Source: Hyphomicrobiales bacterium (lineage in GTDB: Bacteria; Pseudomonadota; Alphaproteobacteria; Rhizobiales; Devosiaceae). Taken from it: a stretch of DNA of 5,692 nt. Where the stretch lies: the NCBI GenBank assembly GCA_026989045.1, contig JALSJY010000022.1, positions 1 to 5,692 of the forward strand, in the 5' to 3' direction. Both the position numbers and the translations under genes were made by a program. The notes below the pieces were generated by a model. The model was not told the DNA's origin and did not search any database. It was given only the letters and a program-made list of their open reading frames with translations. How positions within the stretch are numbered: the first letter of the stretch is position 1; each line of letters opens with the position of its first letter. This document shows, in pieces, positions 5,638 to 5,692 of this stretch.

Positions 5638-5692
5638 ATGCAATATCTTGCTAAATTTATGCCTGATGAAAATGCAATTCTGGTTAGTTTTC
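5638..5692 (+). CDS. hicB: HicB-family antitoxin, N-terminal fragment (3' end outside window)
   Basis: Only 18 complete codons are present: the product begins MQYLAKFMPDENAILVSF and the frame runs off the right edge. This resembles the start of HicB antitoxins, which open with a strand of the form M-x-Y-x-A-x-F-x-x-D-E and then a V-S-F strand of the degraded RNase H-like domain that masks HicA. The ATG at 5638 has AAAGGA at 5625-5630 with a 7-nt spacer. Its position 20 bp behind hicA in the same direction makes a two-gene operon very likely. The C-terminal DNA-binding domain (ribbon-helix-helix or HTH), which would bind the upstream palindrome, is not visible. The assignment rests on the short N-terminus and the context. 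Confidence 0.8.
   Translation, partial: MQYLAKFMPDENAILVSF

Overview
The window looks like a chromosomal stretch of an AT-rich alphaproteobacterium, most likely from the Rhizobiales/Hyphomicrobiales side and similar in composition to Bartonella. This rests on the GroES/GroEL sequences, the methionine/glycine-rich GroEL tail, a HrcA/CIRCE site combined with an RpoH-like promoter in front of groES, and a DUF599 membrane protein. The lineage is inferred from remembered family sequences, not from a search.

Layout, left to right. (1) The 3' end of glpD (aerobic glycerol-3-phosphate dehydrogenase) enters from the left edge. It converges on, and overlaps by 23 bp, a minus-strand gene for a small predicted secreted protein with four cysteines and no recognised function. 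(2) A minus-strand DUF599 four-helix membrane protein follows. It diverges from a plus-strand APC-family 12-helix permease (about 1586-1675 between them). (3) A 248-bp intergenic region carries AT-rich palindromes, then a heat-shock-type promoter and a perfect CIRCE operator. These drive the groES-groEL operon, which fills 3235-5229. (4) The 190 bp after groEL is unusually structured. It holds a second, diverged copy of the last codons of groEL, a perfect 10-bp hairpin without a U-tract, and then a classic GCAA-tetraloop terminator. The simplest reading is an old tandem duplication of the groEL 3' end with its terminator. (5) Directly after the terminator lies a hicA-hicB type II toxin-antitoxin module, preceded by a perfect 18-bp palindrome that is a good candidate for its autoregulatory operator. 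hicB is cut by the right edge.

Functionally, the window is core metabolism and transport, then the chaperonin operon, then an accessory toxin-antitoxin pair placed just behind the chaperonin terminator. No RNA gene, insertion sequence or CRISPR array was seen. No gene-free stretch exceeds 300 bp. I found no convincing new multi-gene system. The most unusual items are the duplicated groEL 3' end and the hicAB operator arrangement.
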